Assembly (NCBI GenBank): GCA_029465975.1
Contig: CM055736.1
Location: forward strand, 7,158,209 to 7,222,208
Length of the DNA: 64,000 bases
DNA from: Dallia pectoralis
Lineage: Eukaryota; Chordata; Actinopteri; Esociformes; Umbridae
Direction: 5' to 3'
This document shows, in pieces, positions 48,101 to 58,499 of the stretch (positions are counted from its first letter, which is position 1; the number at the start of each line of letters is the position of its first letter). Under the pieces are notes generated by a model, which had not been told where the DNA came from, made no database searches, and was given only the letters and a program-made list of their open reading frames with translations. The translations under genes were made by a program, and so were the position numbers.

Positions 48101-50900
48101 AGGCGCATAAGTGTACATGGTACCAGAGCACCCTAGGCCGAAGGTCAATGATCGATTTTGTGATCGTATCGGCTGATCTAAGGCCGCGTCTTTTGGACAC
48201 TCGGGTGAAGAGAGGGGCAGAGCTGTCAACTGATCACCATCTGGTAGTGAGTTGGATCAGAGGGTGGGGAAAGACTTTGGACAGACCAGGTAAGCCCAAA
48301 CGGGTAGTGCGGGTGAACTGGGAACGTCTGGAGGAGGCCCCTGTCCGAAAGATCTTCAACTCACACCTCCGGCGGAGCTTTTCAGGCATCCCTGTGGAGG
48401 TTGGGGGCATTGAACCTGAGTGGGCAATGTTCAAAGCGTCCATTGCTGAAGCTGCGGCGGTGAGCTGTGGTCTCAAGGTCCTAGGTGCCTCAAGGGGTGG
48501 TAACCCTAGAACACCGTGGTGGACCACGGTGGTCAGGGAAGCTGTCCGACTGAAGAAGGAGGCCTTCAGGGATATGCTATCCCTGGGGACTCCGGAGGCA
48601 GTTGCAGGGTACCGACAGGCCCGAAGGGCTGCAGCCGCTGCCGTGTCAGAGGCAAAGCAGCGGGTGTGGGAGAAGTTTGGAGAAGCTATGGAGAAGGACT
48701 TTCGGTCGGCACCAAAATGCTTCTGGAAAACCGTTCGGCACCTCAGAAGGGGAAACGGGGAACCATCCAAGCTGTGTACAGTAAGGATGGGACACTGTTG
48801 ACCTCAACTGATGATGTGATCGGGCGCTGGAAAGAGCATTTTGAGGAGCTCCTGAATCCGACCTACACGCCCTCTAGTATAGAGGCAGAGCTGGAGGCTG
48901 ATGGAGGGTCATCGTCAGTTTCCCTGGGGGAAGTCGCTGAGGTAGTCAAACAACTCCACAGTGGCAAAGCCCCAGGGACTGATGAGATTCGTCCAGAAAT
49001 GCTAAAAGCTTTGGGTGGGGAAGGGCTGTCTTGGTTGACACGCCTCTTCAACATTGCATGGAAGTCTGGGACAGTGCCAGAGGAGTGGCAGACCGGAGTG
49101 GTGGTTCCCCTCTTCAAAAAGGGGGACCAGAGAGTGTGTGCCAATTACAGAGGTATCACACTCCTCAGCCTCCCTGGTAAAGTGTACTCCAAAGTGCTGG
49201 AAAGGAGGGTTCGGCCAATAGTCGAACCTCGGATTGAAGAGGAACAATGCTCGTCCTGGCCGGGGAACCACGGACCAGCTCTTTACTCTCGCAAGGATCC
49301 TGGAGGGGGCCTGGGAGTATGCCCATCCAGTCTACATGTGTTTTGTGGATCTGGAGAAGGCGTATGACCGGGTACCTCGGGAACTTTTGTGGGAGGTGCT
49401 GCGGGAGTATGGGGTGAGGGGGTCTCTTCTCAGGGCCATCCAATCTCTGTACGCTCAAAGCATGAGCTGTGTCCGTGTCCTCGGCAGTAAGTCGGATTTG
49501 TTCCCGGTGGGGGTTGGCCTCCGCCAGGGCTGCGCTTTGTCACCAATCCTGTTTGTAATATTCATGGACAGGATATCGAGGCGTAGTCATGGGGGGGAGG
49601 GGTTCCCGTTCGGTGGGCTGATGGTCACATCACTGCTTTTTGCGGATGATGTGGTCCTGATGGCCTCATCGGTCGGTGACCTTCAGCACTCACTGGATTG
49701 GTTCGCAGCCGAGTGTGAAGCGGCTGGGATGAGGGTTAGCACCTCTAAATCTGAGGCCATGACTCTCAGCAGGAAACCGGTGGAGTGCCAAGTACCTCGG
49801 GGTCTTGTTCGCGAGTGAGGGAACAATGGAGCGGGAGATTGGTCGGAGGATCGGAGCAGCGGGGGCGGTGTTGCATTCGCTTCACCGCACCGTTGTGACG
49901 AAAAGAGAGCTGAGCCGAAAGGCAAAGCTCTCGATCTACCGGTCAATCTTTGTTCCTACCCTCACCTATGATCATGAAAGCTGGGTCATGACCGAAAGAA
50001 CGAGATTGCGGGTACAAGCGGCCGAAATGGGTTTTCTCAGAAAGGTGGCTGGCCTCTCCCTGAGGGATAAGGTGAGAAGCTCAGTCATCCGAGAGGAACT
50101 CGGAGTAGAGCCGCTGCTCCTTTGCATAGAAAGGAGCCAGTTGAGGTGGTTCGGGCATCTTGTAAGAATGCCACCTGGGCGCCTCCCTAGAGAGGTGCTC
50201 CAGGCACGTCCAGCTGGGAGGAGACCTCGGGGAAGACCCAGGACTAGGTGGAGAGATTATATCTCCACACTGGCCTGGGAACGCCTCGGGATTCCCCAGT
50301 CAGAGCTGGCTAATGTTGCCCGAGAAAGGGAAGTTTGGGGTCCCCTGCTAGAGCTGCTACCCCCGCGACCCGACCCCGGATAAGCGGTTGAAGATGTGAT
50401 GTGATGATCTCTATTAGACAATCAATTTATGTTTGTGCACTAGTGATTTTATTTAAATAACAATAACGTTAATACATAATGTTACATTACACGACCCAGT
50501 GGTATCATTTTGGGGGTTTTGAGAAATATGGAACCTCGATACCCATCCATCCATATAACCCTATCCCAATTGTATCCCACCCATGCTTGTTTCTGCTCCT
50601 CTCTTACAGGGGGATGTAGGTGGTCCTCTGATGTGTAAACAGGGCAGCTCATGGTTCCAGACTGCTGTGTTGACTCTTCCCAGCAACAGCACGATCAGCA
50701 CAAGCTCTTCCAAACGTCGCCGTCGTGATGTTAGAGATGCCATCCAAGTCTATACCAATATCACCAACTTTAAGGACTTCCTGATGACCAATCTGGGAGC
50801 TCTCCTGTTACCTAACAGTGGAGACTCCCTAGCCGGCACACCCTTCTCCCTCATCCTCATACTCCTTTTCTCACTCTCCTCTGTCCTCCTTTTAGGGTAG
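39168..50900 (+). CDS. Two-domain trypsin-like serine protease (prss60-like), 9 exons, 613 codons
   Basis: Exons 39168-39225, 40760-40780, 40915-41074, 41354-41622, 41738-41877, 42084-42631, 43721-43977, 46575-46672 and 50610-50900 all have GT-AG borders and join in one frame of 1842 bases. Residues 1-19 are a signal peptide. An activation site R36|IVGG and the triad His77 (TAAHC), Asp124 (NDND), Ser219 (GDSGGP), with Asp213 in the S1 pocket, predict an active enzyme cutting after Lys/Arg. A linker rich in Ser/Thr follows. Residues about 344-535 form a second trypsin-like domain with no activation site, and with Gly395, Asn439 and Val520 in place of His, Asp and Ser. A KRRRRD run (552-557) and a hydrophobic tail (about 592-613) suggest processing and a GPI or membrane anchor. 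The architecture matches fish serine protease 60-type proteins as I remember them. Function in the fish is unknown. Confidence 0.93.
42770..43330. repeat. Degenerate LTR-like repeat in intron 6
   Basis: Phrases such as GACAGAGTCAGGTAAACTGG, GTCGATACAC and AAAAGGAGTAGG recur within it and, in the same order but decayed, in intron 8 at 47110-47520. They resemble the LTRs of fish gypsy-type elements. No clear termini are seen. Confidence 0.45.
43521..43576. repeat. Three-copy 21-bp repeat in intron 6
   Basis: ATATCTCCTAAAAATATACTA is repeated with small changes just before exon 7. Confidence 0.8.
44530..44925 (+). mobile_element. Tc1-like fragment in intron 7
   Basis: GACCTCCACAAGTCTGGTTT, GGGAGCAATTTCCAATTGTC, AAACACCATGGAACCACTGA, GAAAACAGGTACAAAAGTAT and CATAACCTGAAAGGCTGCTC reproduce the N-terminal coding half of a salmonid-like Tc1 transposase (helix-turn-helix region). 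It carries frameshifts and stops abruptly near 44915, where another repeat (GATGTGCTGGACAAACAAG) begins. Confidence 0.75.
44926..45064. repeat. Second dispersed repeat piece in intron 7
   Basis: GACAAACAAGTTCGATCCAT, CAACTCACAGGACTTAAAG and GTCTTGGTGCCAGAT resemble a repetitive segment common in salmonid-type genomes. It is short and unclassified. Confidence 0.4.
45065..46280. repeat. Long unclassified dispersed repeat in intron 7
   Basis: It begins with GATGTCACAAAGTGCTTTT and GGAAGAAACCTAGCGAGGAA, CCAGGCTCTGAGGGGTGGCC, AGTCCTCTGGCTGTG, a repeat that I recall as abundant in salmonid-type fish. It continues with words such as GCAATGTGGTCAAATTTCTT and GATTCTAGCAGCCAAATTAA. A second, shorter copy of the start lies at 51330-51480. 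No coding frame is seen. Confidence 0.55.
47110..47520. repeat. Degenerate LTR-like repeat in intron 8
   Basis: Related to the intron 6 repeat: GAGTCAGGTGAGCAGG, GGTACACAAGCAGG, GGCAGAGGTACAAAGGAG, GGTAGGTATGGTGTG. No terminal repeats are recognisable. Confidence 0.4.
47993..50406 (+). mobile_element. 5'-truncated non-LTR retrotransposon in intron 8
   Basis: A perfect 12-bp target duplication ATCTCTATTAGA stands at 47981-47992 and 50407-50418. The copy starts within the endonuclease (GLPDLNPSGRLLLDF, TDHHLVVSWIRG) and runs through the reverse transcriptase (GKAPGTDEIRPEML at 48965; PLFKKGDQRVCANYRGI at 49110; FVDLEKAYDRVPRELL at 49340; GLRQGCALSPILF at 49515; SLLFADDVVLM at 49635, catalytic Asp pair present). 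It ends in a C-terminal ERSQLRWFGHLVRMP and RPRTRWRDY region. Frame breaks at about 48770, 49240 and 49810 kill it. The 3' end closes in GATGTGATGTGATG. The clade (I/Nimb-like) is from memory. It lies in sense with the host gene. Confidence 0.93.
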
Positions 50901-51325
50901 GCTTGCACTTGGAAACTCTTGCAATTCACATAAAAATAATTCTCTAACTCATCGAATCAGAAGTGTATTTTTCTAGCAATCGATCAATCTATGTCAGTAA
51001 TTGTTGAAGCGTCAACTGGCGGAGTGTGACTCAGCTTATATTTACAGTCATCATGAATAATTTAATTTAATTATACATCTTTACAACTTTCTATTATTAT
51101 ATCAAATCGACCAACCCCCCACCGGCCCCCACACCGCCTTTAGGCCCGAATCCCCGCGCAATGTGAACAATGAACTGGACTGGTGTGTAAACAGTGAGCC
51201 TGTCATGTAGGGCTCTTTGCAAAAATATTTTGCAGACCCCGCAAACAGGACATAGTCATCAGAAATAACAAAGGAATTTCAGTCAAATGTATTTAATGAA
51301 GCCTTTTCAAGTCAGCAGTTGTCAC
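50901..51325 (+). other. 3' region of the protease gene
   Basis: Follows the stop codon at 50898-50900. No AATAAA is found close to the stop; the first clear ones are at 51781-51797 (AATAAAAAAATAAA), so the untranslated region may be long or an intron-free variant signal is used. I see no other gene. Confidence 0.4.
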
Positions 51326-51329
51326 GAAG

Positions 51330-51480
51330 TGTTTCAACAAACACCCAGCATAAAAGCCCAAAGGGGTGATGCAGTGGCCAAGAAACTCCCCGATAAGGGC
51401 AGATTTAGGAATAACCTGGAAGAGGAACCCGGGCTCTAAGAAGTGGCCAGTCCTCTACTGGCTGTGCCTGGTAAACATTT
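51330..51480. repeat. Short copy of the intron 7 dispersed repeat
   Basis: CACGAAGTGTTTCAACAAAC, CAAGAAACTCCCCGATAAG, GGAAGAGGAACCCGGGCTCT and AGTGGCCAGTCCTCTACTGG parallel 45075-45240. Confidence 0.65.
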
Positions 51481-51530
51481 AATAGTATGAATAATTTAAA
51501 AAGCGTGTGTGCGTGAGTGTTATGCCCAAA

Positions 51531-51692
51531 AAGTATATAAAACATAATTGGTTAGATGCATTAGCAAGATGAGGGTCCCTTGTCTCATCTGCCATTTATC
51601 AATTACAGGGTCTACAATGGAAGATTACATCTAAGGGATGGCTAATGGAGAAAGAGAATCAAATCTTTAGCGCTTTTGAATGAACCCAAAAT
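51531..51692 (+). repeat. ~165-bp segment duplicated at 53337-53500, copy 1
   Basis: AAGTATATAAAACATAATTG through GCGCTTTTGAATGAACCCAA. Compared with the other copy it differs by a CT insertion and one substitution only, so the duplication is recent. Confidence 0.93.
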
Positions 51693-51868
51693 ATTTTCTG
51701 GTGAATAAATGTTACAGATTATAGTATAATTTCTTGTACGTGTCTCCAATGTGCAAAGTGCTGGAATTGTTGCATTGTTTCAATAAAAAAATAAATTTTA
51801 GGTGTGTGAAGGCATGAGCACTCAATGACCAGTTAGACAATGTCTCCATGTCTAAATAATGTGGTTGC

Positions 51869-52267
51869 TGTCACGTATACTGGAGGTGTAGTGCAGAGGA
51901 CCCAGGCAGAGCATATAGATCCGTTCCACTTCCACTTATTTAGATTCAACATAAAACAAACCAAGAACGGCGAAAAACAATTATACTGGTTTAAATGAAA
52001 GTGCGCTAAACAGTGGCTAATAAGGTACATTTAAAACAACAGTAATCCCATTTAACAACACTCACCTAAATATATAATAGCGTGACGTGCGGCATTGACA
52101 CATACACAATAATCCACACCGTGCTCCAAGACCCATTGACATAAGTAGCAAACATAATCACCCAAACCCCACACAGCGGTGACAATCTCATTAAAACATT
52201 ACACCCATCAGCTGTGAGACAAACTCTAGCCCACTAGATGTCCTACTTGGGACTAGGAGTCATGACA
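51869..52267. mobile_element. Solo LTR
   Basis: It begins TGTCACGTATACTGGAGGTG, ends GGACTAGGAGTCATGACA, and is flanked by the 5-bp duplication GTTGC at 51864-51868 and 52268-52272. At 399 bp, with no internal sequence, it is the product of LTR-LTR recombination. Its TGTCACG start is shared with the other LTR elements of this window. Confidence 0.9.
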
Positions 52268-52720
52268 GTTGCTTGTTGAGCATTCTCAACTATCTACATT
52301 TCCTTGGAACATGGCTTTTTAAACCTCACCTTTAGGGGCCCGAGAGGTTAAACAGTATTGTTGTGCATTAAACTAGAATACTTGAAAGGACAGCGGTGCA
52401 CAGACATTTGCTTTTGCTGATATTTAAGAAACTCCAGATTAAAGCAACACTCCCATTCTATGGAAAAGGCTTATTCAAATATCAAATATTAACTCTAACC
52501 TATAACCTTCTTCACAGGATTTTTTATTTTTGGGAAACAGACGGCTTTATATTGACAGTCAATCAAACTTCGGAACACAGAAAAATACATTTAAAAAATC
52601 ACAGAAAGCAACATACTGATCCTCTAATAAATTCTCAAAATGGGCAAGGAATTAAATTAATTGTCTAAATTAATAGCTTTCTGGAATTAGTTCCATAGAT
52701 TGGGGGCAAAGTAAATGATA

Positions 52721-53223
52721 TGGAGCTAGAAGAGTCTCAAAAAAGATAAATGCACAGACTAGATTTACAAATGCACACACGGGATTCATACATGCGTACA
52801 AAATTCACAAATACACACACCAAATTTAAAAAGCACATACGATTCACAAATGCATACAAATTGTTTAAATGCACATAGCGAAATATATCTTCATTTACAA
52901 ACGTCTTGCGTGCAGTGAATTTGACTGCATTTGTGTGTGGATTCTTTTTGAGACTCCCCTGACGTGGATCCACACACAAATGCATTTTTTTTAACAGAGA
53001 ATGATCTGCAACCAATCAGATATCTTCCTTGTTTTAGCCAATCACAAGAACGCACACCACGTGGGAGATTGAACGGGGACGGTGTGTGTATTTGTGAATT
53101 TTGTACGCATGTATGAATCCCGTGTGTGCATTTGTGAATGTAGTCTATGAATGTATAAATCCGGTGTGTGCATTTGTAAATCTAGTCTGAGCATTTATCT
53201 TTTTTGAGACTCTTCTAGCTCCA
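52721..53223. mobile_element. Fold-back MITE with long inverted repeats, TA target
   Basis: The ends TGGAGCTAGAAGAGTCTCAA and its exact inverse are the outer part of inverted repeats well over 100 bp long, rich in ACAAATGCACACAC words. Flanking TA dinucleotides (52719-52720, 53224-53225) fit a Tc1/mariner-type or other TA-targeting origin. The right arm carries one extra unit of the word array. A single strand would form a long hairpin. No protein is encoded. Confidence 0.88.
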
Positions 53224-53336
53224 TAAAATGAAACCAGTCCAAATCAACTCTGAGGAGACCGCTGGAGATTGAAATGTAATCCACTACTGTGATTTGATAT
53301 GTAAACGTGTTATTCAACAGGAAATATATATATAAA

Positions 53337-53500
53337 AAGTATATAAAACATAATTGGTTAGATGCATTAGCAAGATGAGGGTCCCTTGTCTCATCTGCCA
53401 TTTATCAATTACAGGGTCTACAATGGAAGATTACATCTCTAAGGGATGGCTAATGGAGAAAGAGAATCAAATCTGTAGCGCTTTTGAATGAACCCAAATA
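53337..53500 (+). repeat. ~165-bp segment, copy 2
   Basis: Near-identical partner of 51531-51692, in the same orientation and 1.8 kb away, after the fold-back MITE. Confidence 0.93.
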
Positions 53501-53515
53501 TATATAATATATATA

Positions 53516-55118
53516 CAAGCACGGATTTACCACCGGGCCGATTGGGCCAGTGCCCAGGGGCCTCCGACCACTAGGGGCCTCCAAGATCCCACTAATTGTG
53601 TGGGCTTTTTATTATTATTAATTAAATTAAAATGAATTAATGAATGTGTGTTTTGTGTATGTGTGTTAATAATAATTTATTTACACACAAAAAAGTATCA
53701 TTATCAGTTTTTGGCTGTCGGATGTGTCTGATGATGACAATGAGTTACCGCGTAATCTGTTGATAGCGGCAAGCAAGACAGAAGATAGTGATAGTGAGGG
53801 GAAAAAAGAGAGACATCGAACAAACATGGATAAAAAACGGTAGAGCAGTGGAGCCACAAAACGAAAGGCCAAAAGGGAGAAGGATATCAGGGTGGATGTA
53901 ATGATCAGAAATATTCCAACCATCTCCACTTTTTTTTAAAGTCGGCTCGTCGACGCTAATAAAAAGCCTGGCGGCGCCTGCTGTGCCTGTGATGCTAGCA
54001 ACGAGGAGTTCAGCATCACAGCATCCAGCCTTGCTATTTCGGATGAACCTGAACCTGACTTACTTGAGCATCTGCACCAGCACGACAAGAAGACAGAGAA
54101 CAACAGCCTGGCTGGAGTGACAGACACCTGTCCAAGTGCCCCCCCCCCCACCAGCACAGTCCCCGACTCCTAGTGAGAACGAAACCGAAGCAGGTGCTTG
54201 GGAAGCCACTGAAGACTGCAGCAACCCGGTAGGTTAACAAACGTAGGCAGGAGGCTACATTACTGGTTTGACAGCCTCATGTAGGCAAATCTATTACTTT
54301 TTCCACTTATTAAAAACCCTGGTTATTATAGATACCCCGATCGGCGCAGGCCCTCCGAATCTGCGTCCACCAACCCACCTTAATAAATATTTTTTTCTGA
54401 TTTAGCTAGAGCCCAGCTCTTCTGATCTGTCAATGTCTGTATGACTATGATATGTTGCTTTTTAAATTATGTAACGTTGTTGTATTAATGTTGACTGTTA
54501 ATTGTTATTATCAGATACGCGGTCTAGGCTTATTAATACATAATATGTGGGACTCATTCTCTAGTTGAGTTGAGTAATATTTCACCTAATATTTTAAAAG
54601 TAGCCTATATCTTTTGTCTTTTTCCTTCAGTTCACTGCAGAGAAGTATCGCTATAGTTGCGGTTTTTGGCACAGGCGAAGCGGACACACGGGGTTCGGCC
54701 CGAGCTGTGTGTGTGTGTGTGTGTCAGTGTGAGCCCGTTCTACCAAAGCAGAGAATTAGCTACACACATAGTTCATTATAGGCTATGCTAAGTTTTAAAT
54801 ATATTTGGAATATGCATTGAAATATTCCCATTTTACATGAAAAAAGTTACACACGGTTTGGTACATCGCATAGCATTACTGTATGTGGGGTACATTTTCA
54901 TATAATTTATAAACAAGTGGACACCTGAGTATTACCCCCATATTGATATAAATACACCCAAAACATGCTTTTAGGGATATTGTAGTCAAATATAGTGCTT
55001 GTCATAATGCAACAACAAAGTAATCTATATTTTCTGTCTATAAACTACTAATCAATTAAAGGTTATGGGCCTCCAAGATGTTGTGCCCAGGGGCCTCTGC
55101 TTTCTAAATCCGTGCCTG
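53516..55118 (+). mobile_element. ZMYM1-type hAT element, degenerate
   Basis: The inverted ends CAAGCACGGATTTA and TAAATCCGTGCCTG, with TATATATA on both sides (53508-53515, 55119-55126), fit a hAT insertion into an AT microsatellite. Just inside both ends lies GCCCAGGGGCCTC. Positions 53825-53935 encode an N-terminal piece (SSGATKRKAKREKD, RNIPTISTFF) like that of ZMYM1-like hAT transposases. A stop and a frameshift follow. The catalytic domain is missing. A (GT)n run lies at 54708-54724. Confidence 0.8.
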
Positions 55119-55248
55119 TATATATATACAGAGGTGCACGGTTTAAAGAAGTGCTTTGTAAATAAAGATTAGAGCATGTTTCTCAAATCATACAGAAAGA
55201 GAGGCCCAACCCACATGTTGATATAGTAAACAGTGATGAGTTTTGTAA

Positions 55249-56570
55249 CTATCCCCGATGATAAACCAGAGTGCACCATGGTAAACGGAAAGAGGACGTA
55301 GACGGAGCGCGGCTCGCACTTTCCCTCAGATGCTCACTGAGGCGGCTATCCAATCTTATGGCCAGTGTGATTAGCTCGTTCAGATTACCGGAGTCATTCC
55401 TTGGGGCAAGCTCATCCTTTATTCTGTCGCATTGTCCGTTCTTAAATGGCCCCTGAGGCACGTCGTCATTCCACCCAACCTCAGCGGCAGTGATCCTGAA
55501 TTGGACCATGTAGTCCGCCACACTCAGGGAACACTGATGGGCAGTCAAAAGGCGGTTAGCAGCCACAGATCCCCTCACTGGATGATCAAACACTCTCCCC
55601 ATCCCTGTCGTGAAGCAGAGAAATGGGGGATGGGGACCGGTTATCCCACCTCAATAGGTTAATCAGATAAGCTATATTGGACCTATCAGTTGGATAACTC
55701 AAGGGCTGTTGCTCAAAAACAAGGGAACACTGAATCAAAAAAACGGCCCGACACATTCCAAGTTCCCCTGAGTAGCGCTCCGGTGCAGGGATGCGCAGAT
55801 CTCTGGATTGGGGGGCTGGCGGGTCTGGAGGAGCTGACTGAGGGTTAGGCCGGGCTGCAGGTGAGACCAATAGAGACGAGACTTGAGCTAACTGGCTACC
55901 TATCTACCTACACTACCTAGCTACACTTGAGGTGAATTCCTTCATACCTGTCATCAGATGGTAGAGCGCTTGAATGTGCTGGCCAACGAGAGCTCCTTGG
56001 TGGGATAGGGCTTGGTGGAGCTGGTGAGTGTCCATTTCCTGTCCTGGGATGAGGTTTGCTGGGTCCATATCTGGTCAGATCGTTCTGTTAGGGTGTAATA
56101 CAGAGTGTACCCAAACGCAGCACAGAGACATGGAAGGTGGTGAAAAAAGAGTGTGTGGTCAGGAGGTGATGAATAAACAAAACTGGTTGAGGGTAGATCA
56201 GACACCAATACTGGTTAATGGTTTGGGAGGCTGGTGGTCGAGGACAAACAGTAGATGCAGTTCTGGAGAAAAAAGAGAGCTGTCAAAAAATAACACTAGA
56301 AAGTACTACACAGGAAATAATTCAAGTCGTGAATAGCTACCACTGTTACGGAAGCAACGATCTGACGAGGAGTGGCTGGAAAACCGGGGTAGATATAAGG
56401 TTGGTTGATGAGTTGATGTGTGGCAAGTTTGCCTGATCTAGGCATGACAGGGACACAGCAGGACCAGCATGGGATGCAAAGAAACAGGAAAACCCACAGA
56501 GGAACATGGCCGTGGGCATAATAGCCGCAGTAGGTATCATAGTGGTTATGACCTCTTCTAACCTAAGGGT
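55249..56570 (-). pseudogene. Ty3/gypsy-like Gag and partial LTR, dead
   Basis: On the minus strand an LTR end (...CCTAACA at 56086) is followed by a leader and a Gag start codon at 56068, then a coiled N-terminal part (MDTHQLHQALSHQGALVG), a gap with stops near 55900, and the retrotransposon Gag domain (PERYSGELGMCRAVFLIQC, SYPTDRSNIAYLINLL; then FDHPVRGSVAANRLLT, SVADYMVQFRITAAEVGWND, IKDELAPRND). Two frame breaks separate the parts. Zinc knuckle and Pol are absent. The 5' LTR would extend from 56086 to about 56570 on the plus-strand map; its outer edge is unclear. Confidence 0.75.
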
Positions 56571-57080
56571 GGAACACAGGACACAGAACAGTCTTCTGTT
56601 AAACCAGTGGTCTTACATCCATTCTAGCTGTTCTGTGTCAGTTGTACTTTGGGATACCTTGGGATATTTCCCTTGACCTGTCATGTGATCAGAAGTCAGG
56701 AAGTATATATTGAAAGCATGGATGTCAGTTGTTTGCTTTATCTTTCAAAATCTATTGACATATGGTACATCTTATGCCTCTGATAGCATAGTCAGTATCA
56801 CAATAATTGATGTTTATTTACAAATTTGAATGTTATATTTTATAAATACAAAATGTAAACCAAACTAATTTCAGTTTATCTACTTCTGGTATAAGTCTAG
56901 CAACCTGACACTCTAGATTGCATTAGGACAGAAATGCCTACATATATTGTATAATTAAGTAACATCATTTTGTTTGGCTTTTATCATTTGTTGTGCATTT
57001 CTTGTGTTAAAAGTAAATGTAGTAAAGTATTAATGATGCCACAGTGTATTTACAAGTGACGTGTATTTAAATGTATTCAA
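56571..57080. other. No gene recognised
   Basis: AT-rich sequence between the gypsy remnant and the Harbinger element. Confidence 0.4.
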
Positions 57081-57291
57081 CCAGAGGGTTGTTCCATAAA
57101 GGGTACTTAAAAAGCGGGGATTAAAGTCCAAAACCTGACTAATCAGCCGTGCTTAAATCGGATCCATAACGTTAGGTTGAAGATCATGTGATCTCACTAA
57201 TTCAAGCCAGGTTCAAATAGACTAGATAATTGCGTGTGCACGCTTTTCTCATAAAGCCTGTGGTGCTGGAGCATGGATTCATCAATTCACT

Positions 57292-57486
57292 ATGGCAAAT
57301 AAGGGGAAAGGAAGAGCACCGATGTTCACCGCGACTGAGCAGCATTTGCTACTCAAGACCTATGAGGAATTTAAACATATAATTAATAGGGGTCTGACGA
57401 GAAAAAACGCGACAAGATTTCTTGTCGAGGTGAAAAGTTGTCTCGTGAGTTGTGATGTCACCGTGTATGGAACGCCAAGTGGCTGA
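57292..57486 (+). pseudogene. Myb/SANT-like accessory protein, N-terminal fragment
   Basis: ATG at 57292 opens MANKGKGRAPMFTATEQHLL, then LKTYEEFKHIINRG, matching the start of the Myb/SANT-like DNA-binding protein encoded by Harbinger elements. The frame departs from the family after about 45 residues and ends at 57486. In the family this protein helps the transposase enter the nucleus and bind the termini. This copy is too short to do so. Confidence 0.65.
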
Positions 57487-58499
57487 AAACGTGACACACT
57501 TCAAACGTTGTCTAATAAGACGTTCAAAACACCTGTTCTACAACGCACGTTGTCTAATAAGACATTAAAAACGAGTGTAATGATGTATTTTCGCTTGATC
57601 TGTTCAAGTGTATCTACATGTTTTTTGCACTCGCTTACTTCAAGTGTAATGTCATTTTTACATTAGTCGTTTACGTCTTTAATTTTGGACGCTCGTAATT
57701 GGTCGGTCTTTCTCAGACGCTCGTAATTGTCATGTCTTTCTCAGACAATCGTCGGACTTTGGCACCATTCATTTTTAAGGCTACATCGCATGTGTATTTT
57801 GAGAAGCTGATAGAATCTTTTTCATGACTTCTCAAAACATTTGTTTCTGTTTGCACTTGTTGAGAGAACAATACATTGGTTATGGATACACTTACTGTTT
57901 GCATTTAATGTGTTATTTCTGTTATTTATATATTTGTTTTATTTATACAGTTTTATATTTTTTTATGTTCGATTTGTGGAAAGGAGTTAGATTTCTCATG
58001 TGAAATACAGGGAAGAAGCCAGTCGGTAGTTTATAGCAAAATATTTTGCAGTGTTTGCATCTCGTGTCTCGTCTCGTGGAGTAAGCGTCTCGTCACGCCC
58101 TTAATAATTAACAAGAAAGGGAATACCGTAGCAATAAACAGAACAAGAGAGAAAGGCTGGCAGTAAAGTGCTGATCGTCTCAATGTGTAAGTATCAACTC
58201 ATTTGAATTGTGCGTTAGTATTATTCATGAAAGCCAAAATAAATATTTGACAATTGTGAATATTTATTTACTTTTTAACAGCAGCAAGTTAAGTGAAGAG
58301 AAAAGAACATGGCAGCAGGTGAAAATCAAATATAAAAACTTCGTTCAGAATGGTAAATACAGTTCATGTAAGTAGTAACTCATAGCCAGCTTAATGTTAA
58401 AACTGTCCAGTCTCATGATGTTTATTAATTGCAGCTGCCAAAAAAAGAGTTCTTTTTTTACAAGTACACAAATCATTTCTGCAAGTACACAAAACTATT

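Noticed and set aside
48234..49458. Minus-strand frames across the intron 8 LINE
   Set aside because: They are shadows of the LINE's plus-strand coding frames.
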